Positions 1-12,894 of a stretch of DNA of 64,000 nucleotides are shown in pieces; position 1 is the stretch's first letter, and each line of letters opens with the position of its first letter. The stretch covers positions 10,866,501 to 10,930,500 of the forward strand of contig NC_087185.1 of NCBI RefSeq assembly GCF_035594125.1. Reading direction: 5' to 3'. The notes below the pieces were generated by a model that saw nothing but the letters and a program-made list of their open reading frames with translations, was not told the origin of the DNA and searched no databases. Origin of the DNA: Scylla paramamosain (taxonomy: Eukaryota; Arthropoda; Malacostraca; Decapoda; Portunidae). The position numbers were made by a program, and so were the translations under genes.

Positions 1-215
1 GCATGCAAAACACCCTTTATGGAGAAACAGAATAACATTACCAAAAACATGTATTTTGAGCGTTTTTGATCATGTTACCTATAAAAAAGCTTAAATACAT
101 GCAAAGAACCCTTTGTTTGGAAAATGAAAGGACGTTACGAGAAACGTGTTTTATGAGTTTTTTTTAAGTTCGTTAAGTACGAAAAAGCTAAAACCCACAA
201 ATAACACTCTTTATT
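1..215 (-). repeat. Reverse-oriented end of a 1.1-kb HOR unit
   Basis: Read on the minus strand, these bases follow the HOR consensus seen after 7.7 kb. The order is the AATAAAGAGTG edge, GTGGGTTTTAGC, a GTACTTAA-type monomer, a TAACATGATC monomer, and the start of the GTTTTGCATGC monomer. They match HOR units far better than the monomeric DNA that follows. The fragment ends at the point where the T-rich cassette ends in forward units. It is probably the edge of an inverted HOR block extending left of the window; that extension is inferred. Confidence 0.8.
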
Positions 216-222
216 GAGTGTT
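203..222. repeat. Palindromic strand-switch junction
   Basis: AACACTC and GAGTGTT form perfect 7-bp inverted arms around the spacer TTTATT. Satellite orientation changes here from minus (left) to plus (right). The arms belong to the monomer consensus, which suggests that short palindromes in the monomer seeded the inversion. Confidence 0.7.
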
Positions 223-3200
223 TTCGTACCTAACAAAGTGAAAAACACTCAAAAAGCACATTTTTGGTAATCTAGTTCTTTTCTTTATATAGAGTGTTCT
301 TCAATGCGTCAAATAGGACTTGGTACCTAAAAAATAAAAAAAATTATAATAAAAGTTTCTTCTAATGTCTTTTCGTTTCCCTTTGGAAAGTATTTTGCAT
401 GCATTTATGTTTCTTTTTATATGTAAAAAGAAAAAAAATAGTTTATGGTAATAAAGGGTGTTTTGCATACATCTCAGCGTTATGGTACGTAAGTAGCTGA
501 AAATACCCAAAAGATAAATTTTTGGTTGTCTTGTTCTTTCATATAGGTAGCTTTCCATGCTTTTCATAACTTTGGTACCAAACACGTTCATCAACACTCA
601 AAACACATGTTTCTGGAAAAATCGTTTCATTTCCCCATAGATGGTGCTCTGGAGGCATTTTGACGTTTTGGTACATAAAATTGTGAAAAACACTCAAAAT
701 AAATGTTTTTGGTAATGTTCTGTTTCTCCATATACAGTGGTACTAAATAGTTTTCGCGTTTGGTACCCAAGACTCTCAAAAACACTAATAATACATCTTT
801 CTCGTAATGTCCTTTATTTTATCCATATTGGATGATTTCCATGCATTTTGGCGTTTTGTTACGTAACAATGTGAAAAAACACGCAAAATATACGTTTTCG
901 GTAATGTTCTTCTGTTTCTTCATATATAATGTTATACATGCGTTTATGCATTTTGCTACCTAAGAATCTCAAAACACTGATAAATGAAGTGTCTTTTTAT
1001 TTCTTTTCGTATCGCCATTTAGGAAACTTTGCATGCATTTTTGCTTTTTTTTTTATACATAAGAAGCTAAAAGAAAAAAAAACACGTTTCCGGTAATGTT
1101 ATTCTGTTTCTCCATAAAATGTGCTTTGCATGCATTTTAGCGTTTTGGTACGTAAGTGGCTGTAAAAACTCTCAAAAGACACGCTTTTGGTAATGTTTTG
1201 CTTTTCCAAATAGGGAGCTTTCGTTGCTTTTTAGCGTTTTGGTATCTAATATTGTTGTGTTTCTCCAAAGAGAGTATTATTCATGCATTTTCGCGTTTTG
1301 GTACCTGAGAAGCTCAAAAACGCTCTTAATATAAGTTTCTCATAATGTCTTTGGTTACTCTTTTTTTGGGGGGTAACAAGCTCAAAAACATTGAAAATAC
1401 ACGTTTTTTTGGTAATGTTATTCAGTTTTTCAAAAAAAAGGGCGTTTTGGATGCGTTTAAGTATTTTTGTATGTAAGTAGCTCATAAGCACTGAAATGAA
1501 AAGTTTTTGTAATCTTTTGTTTTCTCCATAGGGTGCTTTCCTTGGTTTTTAGCTTCTTGGTACCTAACACGCTCATAAACACTGAAAGGACATGTTTCTG
1601 GAAATGTTTCCTCTCCCCATATAGTATGCTTTGCATGCATTTTCGCAATGCGGTACCTAATAACGTGAATAAAGCCTTAAAACACAAGTTTTGGTTAATC
1701 TTGTTCTGTTTCTCCATATAGAGTATTGTTCATACGTTTTAGTGTTCTGGTACCTATGAAGCTCAATAGCACTCAAAATATACGTTTCGTTTAATGTTTT
1801 CTTTTCCCCTTTTAGGGTTATTTGCATGTATTTTATCGTTTTTGTACGTAACAGGCTCAAAATCTCTCAAAATGCATGTTTTTGGTAAATTGGAATTTCT
1901 CCATAAAGTGTGTTTTGCAACTGTTTTAGCGTTTTCCTACGTAAGTAGCTCAAAACACTTAATATTTTCCCATTTACGGTACTTTCCATGCTTCTTAAGA
2001 GCTTTTTGTGCCTAACACACTCATAAACTCTCAAAAGACATGTTTCTGAAAATGCATGCTTTGCATGCATTTTGGCGTTTTGATACCTAAAAAAGCTAGA
2101 TACACTTAAAATACACGTTTTCTCCATACAGAATCGCTTTGGTACCTAATAAGCTAAAAAAAAAAAAATCTCATAATACTGGTTACTCTTAATGTCTTTT
2201 CGTTTTCTTATATAGGGTACTTTATATGCATTTTGACGCTTTTGTACATAACAAGCTGAAAAATCGCTCAAAATGCTCGTTTTTGGTAATGTTTTATGTT
2301 TCTGCAGGAAGGGTGTTTTGCATGTTTTATCGTTTTGGTACATTATAAATTTAAAAACTTACAAACACGTGAAAAGTCACTTTGTTGGTTATTTCTTTTT
2401 CCCTTCCAACATAGTGCTCTTTTCATACTTCTTAGTGTTTCGTTTCATTTCTCCCATAGATTGCACTTTGCATGAATTTCGACGTTTTGGTACATAACAT
2501 TGTGAAAACAAAATACACTTTTTTAGTAATGTTGCTCTGTTTCTCCATATAGAGTGGTATTCATGCATTTTCGTATTTTTCAACCTAATAAGGTCTAAAA
2601 TACTTACAATATACGTTTCTCGTAATGTCTTTTCGTTTCCCCATATTGGGAACTTTACATGAATTTTGAAATTTTTTTTACGTAATTAGCTTAAAACATT
2701 AAAAATACACGTTTTCCCGCTTCTCCATAAAAGGTGTTTTGCATGCGCCTTTGCGTTTTAGTATGTAAGTATCTCAAAACAATGAAAAGACTTTTTTGTA
2801 ATGTTTTGTTTTCCCATGTATGGTTCTTTCCTTGCTTTTTATCGTTTTTGGTACCTAATACGCTTACAAACACTGAAAAGACACGTTTCTAGAAGTGTCG
2901 TATTTTCCCTCATATATGATGCTTTGCATGCATTTTAGCGTTTTTGTTTCTCCATATAGAGTGCTATTCATTCGCTTTAGCGTTTTGGTACCTAATAAGT
3001 TGAAAACAGTCACACTGCACGTTTCTCGTAATGCATTTTCGTATCCATATATAGTGTACTTTGCATGTATTTTGGCGCTTTTGTACGTGACAAGCTTAAG
3101 AAATCAAATGAAATACTAGTTTCTGGTAAGATTATTTGTTTTTTTCATGAAGGGATTTTTGCAAGCATTTTAGCGTTTTTGTACGTAAGTACCTGAAAAA

Positions 3201-3295
3201 TACCCCCAAAAATACGTTTTTGGGGGGAATGTTGTTTTGCTTTTCCAGTATAGGGAAGTTTTCAAGCTTTTACTGTTTTGTGGTTAACAAGTTCA
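223..3295 (+). repeat. Monomeric ~95-bp satellite, plus orientation
   Basis: Successive copies of a loose monomer run GCGTTTTGGTACCTAA, then CTCAAAAACACTCAAAATA, then TTTTTGGTAATGTT, TGTTTCTCCATATA and GTGCTTTGCATGCATTTT. TTTGGTA landmarks near 571, 667, 759, 853 and 950 are 92-97 bp apart. Copies are clearly diverged and show no 1.1-kb period and no cassette. Some intervals are shorter (about 84 and 68 bp near 1141-1293), so deletions occur. No gene was found; the open frames of 60-100 codons are repeat translations. Confidence 0.85.
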
Positions 3296-3385
3296 TATAC
3301 ACATAAACAAGGAAATAAAAAAAAAAAATAAATAAATACTTTGCCAAAAACGTGTCGAGTTTTTTTTTTTTTTTTTTTTAAGCTG
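3296..3385. repeat. A-rich and T-rich tract at an orientation switch
   Basis: A run of A with TAAATAAATA at about 3318-3340 and a run of T at about 3360-3379 lie where monomers change from plus (left) to minus (right). The two tracts are complementary and could pair in a hairpin. Unlike the other two switches, I see no clean short palindrome at the exact breakpoint. Confidence 0.6.
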
Positions 3386-6300
3386 CTTACGTACCGAGAG
3401 TGTAAAATGCATGAAAAACACCCTTTATGGAAAAACAGATTAATATCACCAAAAAGAAATCGTTTGAGAGTTTTTGAGCTTGTTAGGTAGAAAAACGCCA
3501 TAATGTATGCAAAGTATTCTATATGAAGAAAGAAAAAGACATTACGAGAAACGTTTTTTTTATTGTTTTTGAGGCTGTTACGTGAAAAACGTCAAAATAC
3601 ATTCCAAGTACCCTATTTGGTTAAATGGAAAAAATATATATATTCCGAGAAATGTGTTTTTTTTTTTACTTCTTAGGTAACAAACCGCTAAAGGGCAATA
3701 ATTATCACTCTATAGAGAAAAAAAATCAATATTTCCAAAAACATGTATTTTGAGTGTATTTCACATTGTCAGGTACCAAAACTCCAAAATGCAAAAAAGC
3801 ACCCTATATGGTGAAAGAAAACGATATTTCAAGAAAAGTGTCCTTTGATTGTTGATAAGCGTGTTAGATACCAAAACGAAAAAAAAAAAGAAACAAAAAA
3901 CCCTATATGGGAAAACAACACATTACCAGAAACGTTTTTTCCACTGTTTTTGAGCAAGTTATGTACCAAAACATTGAAACGTATGCAAAATATTATTAAT
4001 AACATTAAGAAAATAAGTATTTTGAGTGTTTTTTTCAAATTGTTTCGTAGAAAAACGCCAAATGTTAAGCACAGTACCCTAAATGGGGAAATGGATAAAC
4101 ATTACGAAAAAACGTGTATTATGAGTATTTTATTAGTTTCATAGGTACCAAAACGCTATGAATGAGTATGAATAGCACTCTATAGAGAGAAACAGAATTA
4201 CATTACGTGTTATTTTTAGTGTATATCATATTGTTAGGTTTTAAAATCCGTGGAAAGCACCGTATATGGAGAAAGGAAGCGAGATTTCAAGAAACGTGTT
4301 TTTTTTTATATATTTATGTGCAGACACCCAAACGATAAAAAAGGAGGGAAAGTACCCTTTATAGGAGAACAAGACATTACCAAAACGTCTCTTTATAGTG
4401 TTTTTGAGCTACTTACGTACCAAAAACGCTGAAACGCTTGCAAATAAAAAAAAAAAAACATGAAGAAACAGTATAAGTATCAAAAACGTGTTTTTGTTTG
4501 TTTTTGAGCTTAGTACGTGGAAAATGCCAAAAATGCAAGCAAAAGACTCTGTAATGTTAAAGGAAAAGACATTAGGAAAAACTTGTATTATGGGAGTTTT
4601 AGAGCTTCTTAGGTAGCAAAATACTAAAACGCATGAATTTTATAGTGCACTTTATATCGACAAATCAGAACAACATTACCAATAATTTATAATTTGAGTG
4701 TTATTTTTTTTTATTATTTGGTACCAAAATGCCATAATGTATTCACAGTCACCTATATAGGGAAATAAAACTACATTACTAGAAAAATGTCTTTTTAGGG
4801 TTTTTTTTATTATTTATTATTTTTTTTCGTATTAGGCATCATAACGCTAAAAAGCATGGAAATCACCCTATATGGTAAAACAACATTACGAACAAGTGTC
4901 TTTTCATGGTATTAGAATTTTTCTTTAGCACCAAAACTCGAAAACAAGCAAAACACACTTCATAAAAAAAAAAAAAGTGAATAACAATTATTTTGAGTGT
5001 TTTTGAGCTTGTTACATAAAGAAACGCCAAAATATATGCAAAGTCCTCTATTTTGGGAAACGAAAGGACATTATGAGAGATCTATTATAATCGTTTTTTT
5101 TTTTTTACCTTTTTAGGTACAAAGACGCTAAAACGCATTGACAGCACTTAATATGAAAAAAAAAATACCTAAAACATATATTTTGAGTGTATTTAACAAA
5201 ACGCCAAATGCATGCAAAGAAACGTATATGGCAATATAAAACATCATTACGAAAAAACGTGTCTTTTGAATGTTATAGAGCTTCCTACGTACAAAACGCT
5301 ATAACGAATACAAAACACTTTATGGAGAAAAAGAATAATATTACAAAAAATAACTATTTCGAGTGTTTTTAGCGTGTTACGTACAAAAATGCAAAAATGC
5401 ATGAAAATAACGTTATATAGGGAAACGAAAGGACATTACGAAGAAAATCTATTATGTGTTTTTGAACATCTTAGGTAACAAAATGCTGAAACTCAGGAAT
5501 AGTACTCGATATCGAGACCAAAAAAAAACGTGTATTTTGAGTGTTTTCACATTAATAAATAGCAAATCACCAAAAGGCATTGAAAATCCTCTATATGGGT
5601 AAAAACGAGATTTCCAGAAACGTATCTTTTAAATGTTTTGAGCGTGTTAAGCACCAATACGCTAAAAAGCATGGAAATCACCTTATTTATATATACAAAA
5701 CGACTTAACAAAAAACATGACTTTTGAGTGTTTTTGAACTTCTTATGTACCAAAAAGGTAAAATGAATGCAAAACACCCTTTATGCAAAAACAGAATAAC
5801 ATTACCAAAAACAAGTATTTTGAGTGTTTTTGAGATTGTTACACAGAATAACACCAAAGTATATGAAAAGTTTACTAAGTGGGGAAATAAAAAAGACATT
5901 AGAAGAAAAGTGTATTATAAGTGTTTTTGATCTTCCCAGGTACCGAACTGCGAAAACGCGTTAATACCACCTTATACGAAAAAAACAGAACAACATTACC
6001 AAAAACTGCGTAATTTGAGTTTTTTTTTTTCCACATTGATAAGTACCAATATATTTGGAAACGATAAAATGTGTTTTTTTTAGTGTTTCTTTGTATGTTT
6101 GTCACCAAAACGCTAAAATGCAGTGGTAAACACCCTAAATGGGAATAGAAAACAACTTTACCAAAAAAACATGTCTTTTGAGTGTTTTCAGTCTCTTACG
6201 TACCGAAACCCTAAAAAAGCATGCAAAACACCTGTTATGTAGAAGAATATCATTACCAAAAACTAGTATTATGAGAGTTTTTTGAGTTTGTTGCATACAA

Positions 6301-6689
6301 AAACATTAAAATGGATGCAAAATACTCTTAATAGGGAGACGTAATGACATTACGAAAAACATGTATTATAATTATTTTTTTTAACATTTTAGGTATTAAA
6401 ACGCTAAACCTATAAACAGCACTATATGAAGAAACACAACTACATTAACAAAAACGTGTGTTTTGAGCATATTTCACATTATTAGTTACCGAAACCCTAA
6501 AATGCATGGAAAGCCTTTGATATGGGGAAATGAAATTGTTACAAGAAAGTATCTTTCGAAACGAAAAGACTTTACGAGAAACGTTTATTATGAATGTTTT
6601 TGGTTCTTAGGTACAAAAACGCAAAAACGCATGAATAGCACTTTATATGAAGACACATAACATTATTAATAACATGTATCTTGAGTCTA
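3386..6689 (-). repeat. Monomeric ~95-bp satellite, minus orientation
   Basis: The same monomer appears as its reverse complement: GCATGCAAAACACC, TATGGAGAAACAGAATAAC, ATTACCAAAAACGTGT, TTTTGAGTGTTTTTGAGC, TACGTACCAAAACGC. Divergence is similar to the plus-strand monomers to the left. There is no HOR cassette and no 1.1-kb period. No gene is supported in this 3.3-kb stretch. Confidence 0.85.
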
Positions 6690-6730
6690 TTTCAAATTGT
6701 TAGGCTTTTTTGTTACCTAACTATGTGAAA
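6690..6730. repeat. Palindromic strand-switch junction
   Basis: TTTCAAATTGTTAGG (6690-6704) is matched in inverted orientation by CCTAACTATGTGAAA (6716-6730) with two mismatches and an 11-bp spacer. Monomers to the left run minus, those to the right run plus. This is a head-to-head join of two monomers at their TACCTAAC segment. Confidence 0.7.
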
Positions 6731-7690
6731 AGCAATAAAAATACTCGTTTTTCTTAATGTTGTGTTCCTATATAAAGATTATTTACACCCTTTTTAGCGT
6801 TTTCGTGATGTCTTTTCGTTTTTGCATGAATTTTAGCATTTTTCTACGAAACAAGCTGAAAAAGCACTCAAAAGACACGATTTTATTACTTATACTGTTT
6901 CTCCATAAAAGTTGTTTTGCATGCTCCTTAGCGTTTTCGTAAGTCGCTCAAAAAGACCGAAGAGAAACGTTTTTGTTAATGATTTTTCTTTTTTCCATAT
7001 AGGGTACTTTTCATGCTTTTTTTAACCGTTTTGGTGCCTAACACACTCATAAACACTCAAAAAACACATTTCTGGAAATATCGTTTCCTTTTCCTATAAA
7101 GTGTGCTTTGCGTACATTTTGGCGTTTTGGTACCTAACCATGTGAAATATACTTAAAATGCAAGTTTTTTATAATGTTATTTGTCTCCATATATTTAGGC
7201 GTATTAGCGTTTTAGTACCTAAGAAACTGAAAAAAAAACACTCATAACACAAGTTTCTCGTAATGTGTTTTTGTTTCCTCATATTGCGTAATCAAGCATT
7301 TTGGCGTTTTTCTACGTAATAAGCTCAAAAACTCTCGAAATACTTGGTTTCAGTAATATTATCATGTTTTCTACATGAAGAGTGTTTGCATACATTTTTG
7401 CGTTTTGGTACCTAACAAGATCGTAATCACTCAAAAAACATGTTCCTGGAAATGTCTTTTTTTTTTTCCTAATATAGGGTACCTTACATGTATTTATGCA
7501 TTTAATTACTTAACAGTGTAAAAGAATACACAAAACACGTTTGTTTTTTCTTTTGATGTTGTTCTGTTTTTCCATTTAGAGTTTTATTACAGGGTTTTCG
7601 CGTTTTTGTAGACAGGAAACTCAAAAACACTCATAACACACGTTTCTCGCAATGTCTTTTCATTTCCTCATTCTTTGAAAAACGTCAAAA
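6731..7690 (+). repeat. Monomeric ~95-bp satellite, plus orientation, grading into the HOR array
   Basis: Diverged monomers continue in plus orientation without cassettes. The join to the HOR array is near 7690, where the first GGTATGTAAGAAACTTC segment followed by the ACACGAGTTTTTGCG block appears; this block occurs once per HOR unit from here on. Confidence 0.7.
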
Positions 7691-9350
7691 TTTTGGTATG
7701 TAAGAAACTTCTCTATATACACGAGTTTTTGCGTTTATTGCCTTGTGGTTCTTGTGAAACTATAAAACACTGATTATACACGTTTCTCGTAATGTTCCTT
7801 TGTTTCCTAATATAGAGTGCTTTCCATCCATTTTTGCATTTTTTGTTGGTAATAAGCTTAAAAACACTTAAAATATATCTTTTTGGTAATGTTATTCTAT
7901 TTCTTCATATTGGGTTGTTTGCATCCGTTCTAGCGTTTTTCTTCGTAAATCTCTGAGAAAACACGTTTTCAGTAATATTGTTGGAATTTTTGAAAAACAC
8001 TCAAAAGACAGGTTTCTGGTAAAGTCATGTAATTTTCCCATAAAGGTGGCTTTGCAGGCACTTCAGGGTTTGGTACATAACTCCGGAAAAAAAAGCTAAA
8101 ATTGTTTTTTTTGATAATTTTATTTTTTTTTTTTTACCTAATTTCCCTGAATTTAGCCAGAGTTTTGGCATCTCAATACCTATGAAAATGAATACCAAAA
8201 TTTTTGTATGTATTTATTTATTTTTTTCTCTATAAAGGGTTATTTGTGTGTTTTAGCTTTTTGGTACTTAAGGAACTTAATAACTCAAAATATACACAAT
8301 TTTCGTAATATCCTTTCGTTTCAAAAACTTGGGGTTCTTTGCATGTATTTAAGCGTTTTTATAGGTAACATGATCAAAAACACTTAAAATTCATGTTTTT
8401 GGTAATGTTATATTTTTTTCTCCATAAAGGGTGTTTTGCATGATGTTTAGCGTTTTGGTATGTAAGGAGTTAAAAAACACAAAGGCAAGTTTTTAGTAAA
8501 AGTTGGTTTTATTCCCATGTAATGTGATTGTTCTGCTTTTTAGTGCTGTGTTGCATATCATTCTCAAAAACACTCAAAAGACACTTTTCTGGTAATGTCA
8601 TTTTTTCCCACATAAAACTAGTTTCGCATGTAATTTCGGATTTTCGTAACTAAGAATGTGAAAACACTCAAAATACTCAAATTTGGTAAGATAGTTCTGT
8701 TTCTCAATTAAAAGTGTTATTCATGAGTTTCAGCATTTTGGAATGTAAGAAACTTCTCTATATACACAAGTTTTTGCGTTTTTTGCCTTGTGGTTCTTGT
8801 GAAACTATAAAACACTCATTATACACGTTTCTCGTAATTTCCTTTTGCTTCCCAATATAGAGTGCTTTCCATCCATTTTCGCGTTTTTTGTAGGTAACAA
8901 TTTCAAAAACACTCAAAACATACCTTTTTGGTAATATTATTCTATTTCTTCATATTGGTTGGTTACCATCTGTTTTAGCCTTTTTCTACGTAAAACACCG
9001 AAAAGACACGTTTTCAATAATTTTGTTTTGGATTCCCATATAGATTGACTTCCATGGGTTTTATCGTGTTGGTTCCTAACATGCTGAAAAACACTCATAC
9101 TGTAAGACAGTTTTCTGGCAAAGACGTTTAATTTCCCTATATAGGTGGCTTTGCATGCACTTTAGGGATTTGGTACATAACAGTTCGGAAAAAAAAGCTA
9201 AATTTAACTTTTTTTATAATGTTCCTTCCCATAATTTCCTGAACTTTCCCCGAATTTTGACATCTCGTTGCCTGTGAAGATAAATAATAATGAAAAAAAA
9301 AATCATAATTTTTATTATTTATTTATTTTTTCTCAATAAAGAAAGTTATT

Positions 9351-9403
9351 TGAGGCCTTTTTCGTACTTAATGAACTTGAGGCTTTTTCGTACTTAATGA
9401 ACT
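9351..9403 (+). repeat. 26-27-bp local tandem duplication
   Basis: TGAGGC, then a T run, then CGTACTTAATGAACT occurs twice back to back (9351-9377 and 9378-9403), differing by one base. Other units have a single copy here, so this is a private replication-slippage event. Confidence 0.85.
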
Positions 9404-11015
9404 TAAAAAACACTCATAATACACGTTTCTCGTAATGTCCTTTCGTTTCCCAAACATAAGGATCTTTGCATGTATTCAAGCGTTTTTATAGAAAACATGA
9501 TCAAAAACACTCAAAATACATGTTTTTGGTAATGTTATTCTGTTTCTCCGTAAAAAGTGTATTGCATGCGTTTTCGTGTTTTGGTATGTAAGGAGCTCAA
9601 AAACACTTAAAGGTAAAATCTTGGTAAAAGTTGGTTTTATTCCTATGTAATGTGATTGCCTTGCTTTTTAGTGCTTTATATCCTAACACGTTCAAAAACC
9701 CTTAAAAGACATTTTTCTGGTAATGTAATTTTTTTTCACACATAAAGCTAATTTCGCATGGAATTTGGGGTTTTGGTAACTAAGAATGTGAAAAACACTC
9801 AAAATACACGCATTTAGTAAGATTATTCGGTTTCTCAATTAAGAGTGTTATTCTTGATTTTCAGCATTTTTTTTTTATCTTAGAATCTTTTCCATACACA
9901 CGAGTTTTTGCGTTTTTTGCCTTGTGATTCTTGTGAAACTATGAAACACTCATTATACACGTTTCTTGTTCTGTCCTTTTTTTTTTTTTCCTAATATAGA
10001 GTGCTTTGCATCCATTTTCGCATTTTTTTTATGTAACAAGCTGAAAACACTCAAAATATACCTTTTTGGTAATGTTATTCTATTTCTTCATATTGGTTGG
10101 TTTCCATCCGTTTTAGCGTTTTCTACGTAAAACATTGAAAAGACACGTTTTCAATAATTTTGTTTTTGATTTCCATATTATTTATCGTTTTGGTGCCTAA
10201 CATGCAGAAAAACACTCAGAAGAAAGGTTTCTTGTAAAGTCATTTAATTTCCCCATACACTTCAATTAATTTGCATACACTTTAGGGTTTGGTACATAAC
10301 TCCGAAAAAAAGCTAAAATGAACTTTTTCGATGATGTTCTTTTTTCCACATAATTTTCCTTAACTTTGGCTGAATTTTGGCATCTTGGTAGCTATGAATA
10401 TCAATAACAAAAAAAAAAAAATGCTATTTTTCTATTTATTTATTTATTCATTTTTTCTTCATAAAGAGTGTTATTTGTGGGTTTTAACGTTTTGGTACTT
10501 AAGGAACTTAATAACACACATAATACACGTTTCTCGTTATGTCCTTTCGTTTCATAAACATAAGGTTCTTTGCATGTATTTAAGCGTTTTTATAGGTAAC
10601 ATGATAGAAAACACTTAAAACACATGTTGTTGGTAATGTTACTCTTCTTGCCCTTAAAGGAGTGTTTTGCATGTGTTTTAGCGTTTTGGTATGTAAGGAG
10701 CTCAAAAACACTTCAAGGCAAGTTCTTGGTAAAAGTTGGTTTTATTCCCATGTAATGTGATTGCCCTGCTTTTTAGTGCTTTATTGCCTAACACGCTCAA
10801 AAACACTGAAAAGACACTTCTGGTAATGTCATTTTTTTTCCATATAAAGCTAGTTTCGCATGCTATTTGGGGTTTTGCTAAGAATGTGAAAAACACTCAA
10901 AATACACGCATTTGGTAAGGCTTTTCTGTTTCTCAATTAAGATTGTTATTCATGAGTTTCAGCACTTTGGTATCTAAGAAACTTCTTTATATACACGAGT
11001 TTTTGCGTTTTTTGG

Positions 11016-11039
11016 CTTGTGGTTCTTGTGAACCACAAG
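11016..11039. repeat. Perfect 10-bp-arm hairpin in one unit subtype
   Basis: CTTGTGGTTC and GAACCACAAG are perfect inverted arms around TTGT. A second perfect copy is at 36609-36632. Weaker versions lie near 17047, 23395, 34277, 44510, 50855 and 58950. Most other units read GTGAAACTATAAAAC here and lack the right arm, so the hairpin marks a subfamily. Confidence 0.8.
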
Positions 11040-12080
11040 TTTTTTTGCCCCCCAAAAATAAGATACTCATTATACACGTTTCTCGTAATGTCCTTTTGTT
11101 TCCCAATAGGGAGTGGTTTGCATCAATTTTTGCGTTTTTTGTAGGTAACAAGCTCAAAAAACTCAAAATATACCTTCTTGGTAGTGTTATTTTATTTTTT
11201 TCATATTTGTTGGTTTGTATCCGTTTTAGCGTTTTTCTACGTAAAACACCGAAAAGACATGTTTTCAATAATTTTGTTTTGGATTCCCATATAGAGTGAC
11301 TTACATGTTATTTGTCGTTTTGGTGCCTAACATGCTGAAAAAAAACTCATAAGACAGTTATCCAGCAAAGACTTTTAATTTCCCCATATAGGTGGCTTTG
11401 CATGCACTTTAGGGTTTGGTACATAACAGTCCGAAAAAAAAGCTAAAATTTACTTTTTTGATAATGTTCTTATTTAACATAATTTCCTGAATTTTGCCCG
11501 AATTTTGGCATCTCGGTATCTATGAAGATGAATAAAAAAAAAATTACAATTTTTATATTTTTTTTCCATTTTTTTTTTTTTCTAAATAAAGAGTGCTATT
11601 TGTGGGTTTTAGCTTTTTGTACTTAAGGAACTTAAAAACACTCATAATACACGTTTCTCGTAATATCCTTTCGTTTCCCAAACATAAGGTTCTTTGCATG
11701 TATTTAAGCGTTTTTATAGACATGATCAAAAACACTCAAAATACGTGTTTTTGGTAATGTTATTCTGTTTCTCCATAAAGTGTGTTTTGCATGCGTTTTA
11801 GCGGTTTGGTATATAAGGAGCTCAAAAACACTTAAAGGCACTTTCTTGGAAAAAAATGTTTTTATTCCAATGTAATGTGATTGCCCTGCTTTTTAATGAT
11901 TTATTGCCTATCACGCTCAAAAAACACTCAAAAGACACTTTTCTGGTAATGTCATTTTTTTTTTTCCCACAAAGCTGGTTTCGCATGCAATTTGGGGTTT
12001 TGGTAATTAAGAATGTGAAAAACACTCAAAATACAGGCCTTTAGTAAGGTTGTTCAGTTTCTTAATAAAAAGTGTTATTC

Positions 12081-12205
12081 ATGAGTTTCAGCATTTTGGT
12101 ATGTAAGAAACTTCTCTAATAAACACATTTGGTAAGGTAGTTTTGTTTCTCAATTAAAAGTTATTCATGAGTTTCAGCATTTTGGTATGTAAGAAACTTC
12201 TCTAG
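12081..12205 (+). repeat. ~86-bp direct duplication within a HOR unit
   Basis: ATGAGTTTCAGCATTTTGG starts at 12081 and again at 12167, separated by an ACACATTTGGTAAGGTAG segment. The same doubled arrangement occurs near 14228/14313, 31459, 37880 and 48590. Five shared copies imply one origin followed by spread through the array. Confidence 0.8.
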
Positions 12206-12866
12206 GCACACGAGTTTTTCAGTTTTTTGCCTTGTGGTTCTTGTGAAACTATAAAACACTCATTATACACGTTTCTCGTAATGTCCTTTTCTTTCTCAAT
12301 ATAGAGTGCTTTCAATCCATTTTCGCATTTCTTGTAGGTAACAAGCTCAAAAACACTGAAAATACATCTTTTTGGTAATGTTATTGTATTTCTTCATATT
12401 GGTTTGTTTGCATTCGTTTTAGCGTTTTTCTACGAAAAACACTGAAAAGACACGTTTTCAGTAATTTTGTTTTGGATTCACATTGACTGACTTCCATATT
12501 ATTTATCCTTTGGTACCTAACATGTTAAAAACACTGAAAAGACAGGTTTCTGGTAAAATCGTTTAACTTCCCTATATAGGTGGCTTTGCATGCACTTTAG
12601 GGTTTGGTGCATAAAAATTCGAAAAAAAAGCTATAATTAACTTTTTTGATTATGTTCTTTTTTCCACATAAATTCCCTGATCTTGGCAGAATTTTGGCAT
12701 CTCGGTACCTATGAAGATGAATAGAAAAAAAAAAATTCTATTTTTTTTATTTATTTATTTATTTTTTTTCTAAACAAATAGTGTTATTTGTGGGTTTTAG
12801 CTTTTTGATACTGAAGGAACTTAAAAACACTCATAATACACGTTTCTCATAATGTCCTTTCGTGTC

Positions 12867-12894
12867 CATAAGGTTCTTTGCATAAGGTTCTTTG
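12867..12894 (+). repeat. 14-bp tandem duplication
   Basis: CATAAGGTTCTTTG occurs twice in tandem (12867-12880 and 12881-12894). Only one copy is present at this place in other units. Confidence 0.9.

Noticed and set aside
301..7000. Dozens of open frames of 60-118 codons on both strands, here and throughout the array
   Set aside because: They translate the satellite itself. Related peptides (for example FELVTYKK or FAFFVGNKLK strings) recur at the same unit positions in many copies, lack conserved domains, and are broken at random between copies.
9160..9180. TTAGGG-like words as possible telomeric DNA
   Set aside because: CTTTAGGGTTTGG occurs only about once per 1.1-kb unit, inside a monomer; there is no tandem TTAGG or TTAGGG run.
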